From NCBI GenBank assembly GCA_019241095.1, contig JAFAXJ010000056.1, positions 1 through 5,678 of the forward strand: a stretch of 5,678 nucleotides of DNA, given 5' to 3'. The translations under genes were made by a program, and so were the position numbers. This document shows, one piece after another, positions 5,605-5,678 of this stretch. The stretch's first letter is position 1, and every line of letters begins with the position of its first letter. This DNA comes from Verrucomicrobiota bacterium. Its GTDB lineage: Bacteria > Verrucomicrobiota > Verrucomicrobiia > Chthoniobacterales > JAFAMB01. The notes under the pieces are model-generated. The model saw only the letters and a list, made by a program, of their open reading frames with translations, was not told the DNA's origin and searched no databases.

Positions 5605-5678
5605 AAAAAAGTAGCGAAGTTTTTAAGGTAACCTGCTAGGATCGAGGGGCTTAAACAAGATCAACAGGAAAACTTCGC
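5605..5678 (-). terminator. Possible minus-strand terminator-like structure at the right edge
   Basis: On the minus strand GCGAAGTTTT (5678-5669) pairs with AAAACTTCGC (5623-5614). TAC and then six Ts (5610-5605) follow. The 45-nt loop is much longer than usual, although an inner pair CCTG/CAGG (5632-5635 with 5665-5668) would shorten it. It could end a gene lying to the right of the window, or simply be a pair of terminal repeats of a small element. The arms reach the window edge, so they may be longer. Confidence 0.35.

Larger units (their letters stand above)
5368..5678. other. 311-bp stretch without a convincing gene, containing two inverted repeats
   Basis: The longest open frame here (5388-5600, plus) begins with TTG, lacks a ribosome-binding site, runs through a strong hairpin and encodes nothing recognisable, so it is not called as a gene. 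The stretch holds a perfect 10-bp hairpin (5539-5571) and a 10-bp inverted repeat (5614-5623 with 5669-5678). A minus-strand frame open from the right edge stops at 5625-5623, so the tail of a convergent gene cannot be excluded. No tRNA-like cloverleaf was seen. Confidence 0.5.

Overview
The window looks like chromosomal DNA from a Gram-negative bacterium. It encodes a TonB-dependent outer-membrane receptor, the start of an ECF-type sigma factor, a polysaccharide (Wzx-like) flippase and a small integral membrane protein of the COG4280 type. The receptor's family (resembling the TonB-Xanth-Caul group) and the COG4280-type gene make a proteobacterium likely, perhaps an alphaproteobacterium such as one of the Acetobacteraceae. 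That placement is an inference from protein families and is not secure.

Layout: the left half reads on the minus strand. A 916-residue receptor (275-3025) is followed, after a 154-bp gap, by the first 40 codons of an ECF sigma factor (1-120) that runs off the left edge. The right half reads on the plus strand. The flippase (3189-4520) and the COG4280-type membrane protein (4528-5262) are only 7 bp apart and almost certainly form one transcription unit, which ends at a good intrinsic terminator (5341-5367). The two halves diverge from a 163-bp intergenic region (3026-3188) that holds two short palindromes and two GGAAC boxes. The last 311 bp (5368-5678) has no convincing gene, but carries a perfect 10-bp hairpin and a 10-bp inverted repeat that ends exactly at the window edge.

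How the genes may fit together: the receptor would import a scarce ligand across the outer membrane using TonB energy. It has no N-terminal signalling (STN) domain, so it is unlikely to control the neighbouring sigma factor by the FecA-type surface-signalling route. The sigma factor could still transcribe the receptor gene. The flippase would move lipid-linked glycan across the inner membrane. Its partner is a duplicated membrane protein with paired ExxE motifs, which looks like a transporter fold of unknown substrate. No glycosyltransferase or polymerase gene is in view, so the glycan pathway cannot be named. None of the four genes has a strong Shine-Dalgarno sequence. I saw no CRISPR array, tRNA, rRNA or insertion sequence.
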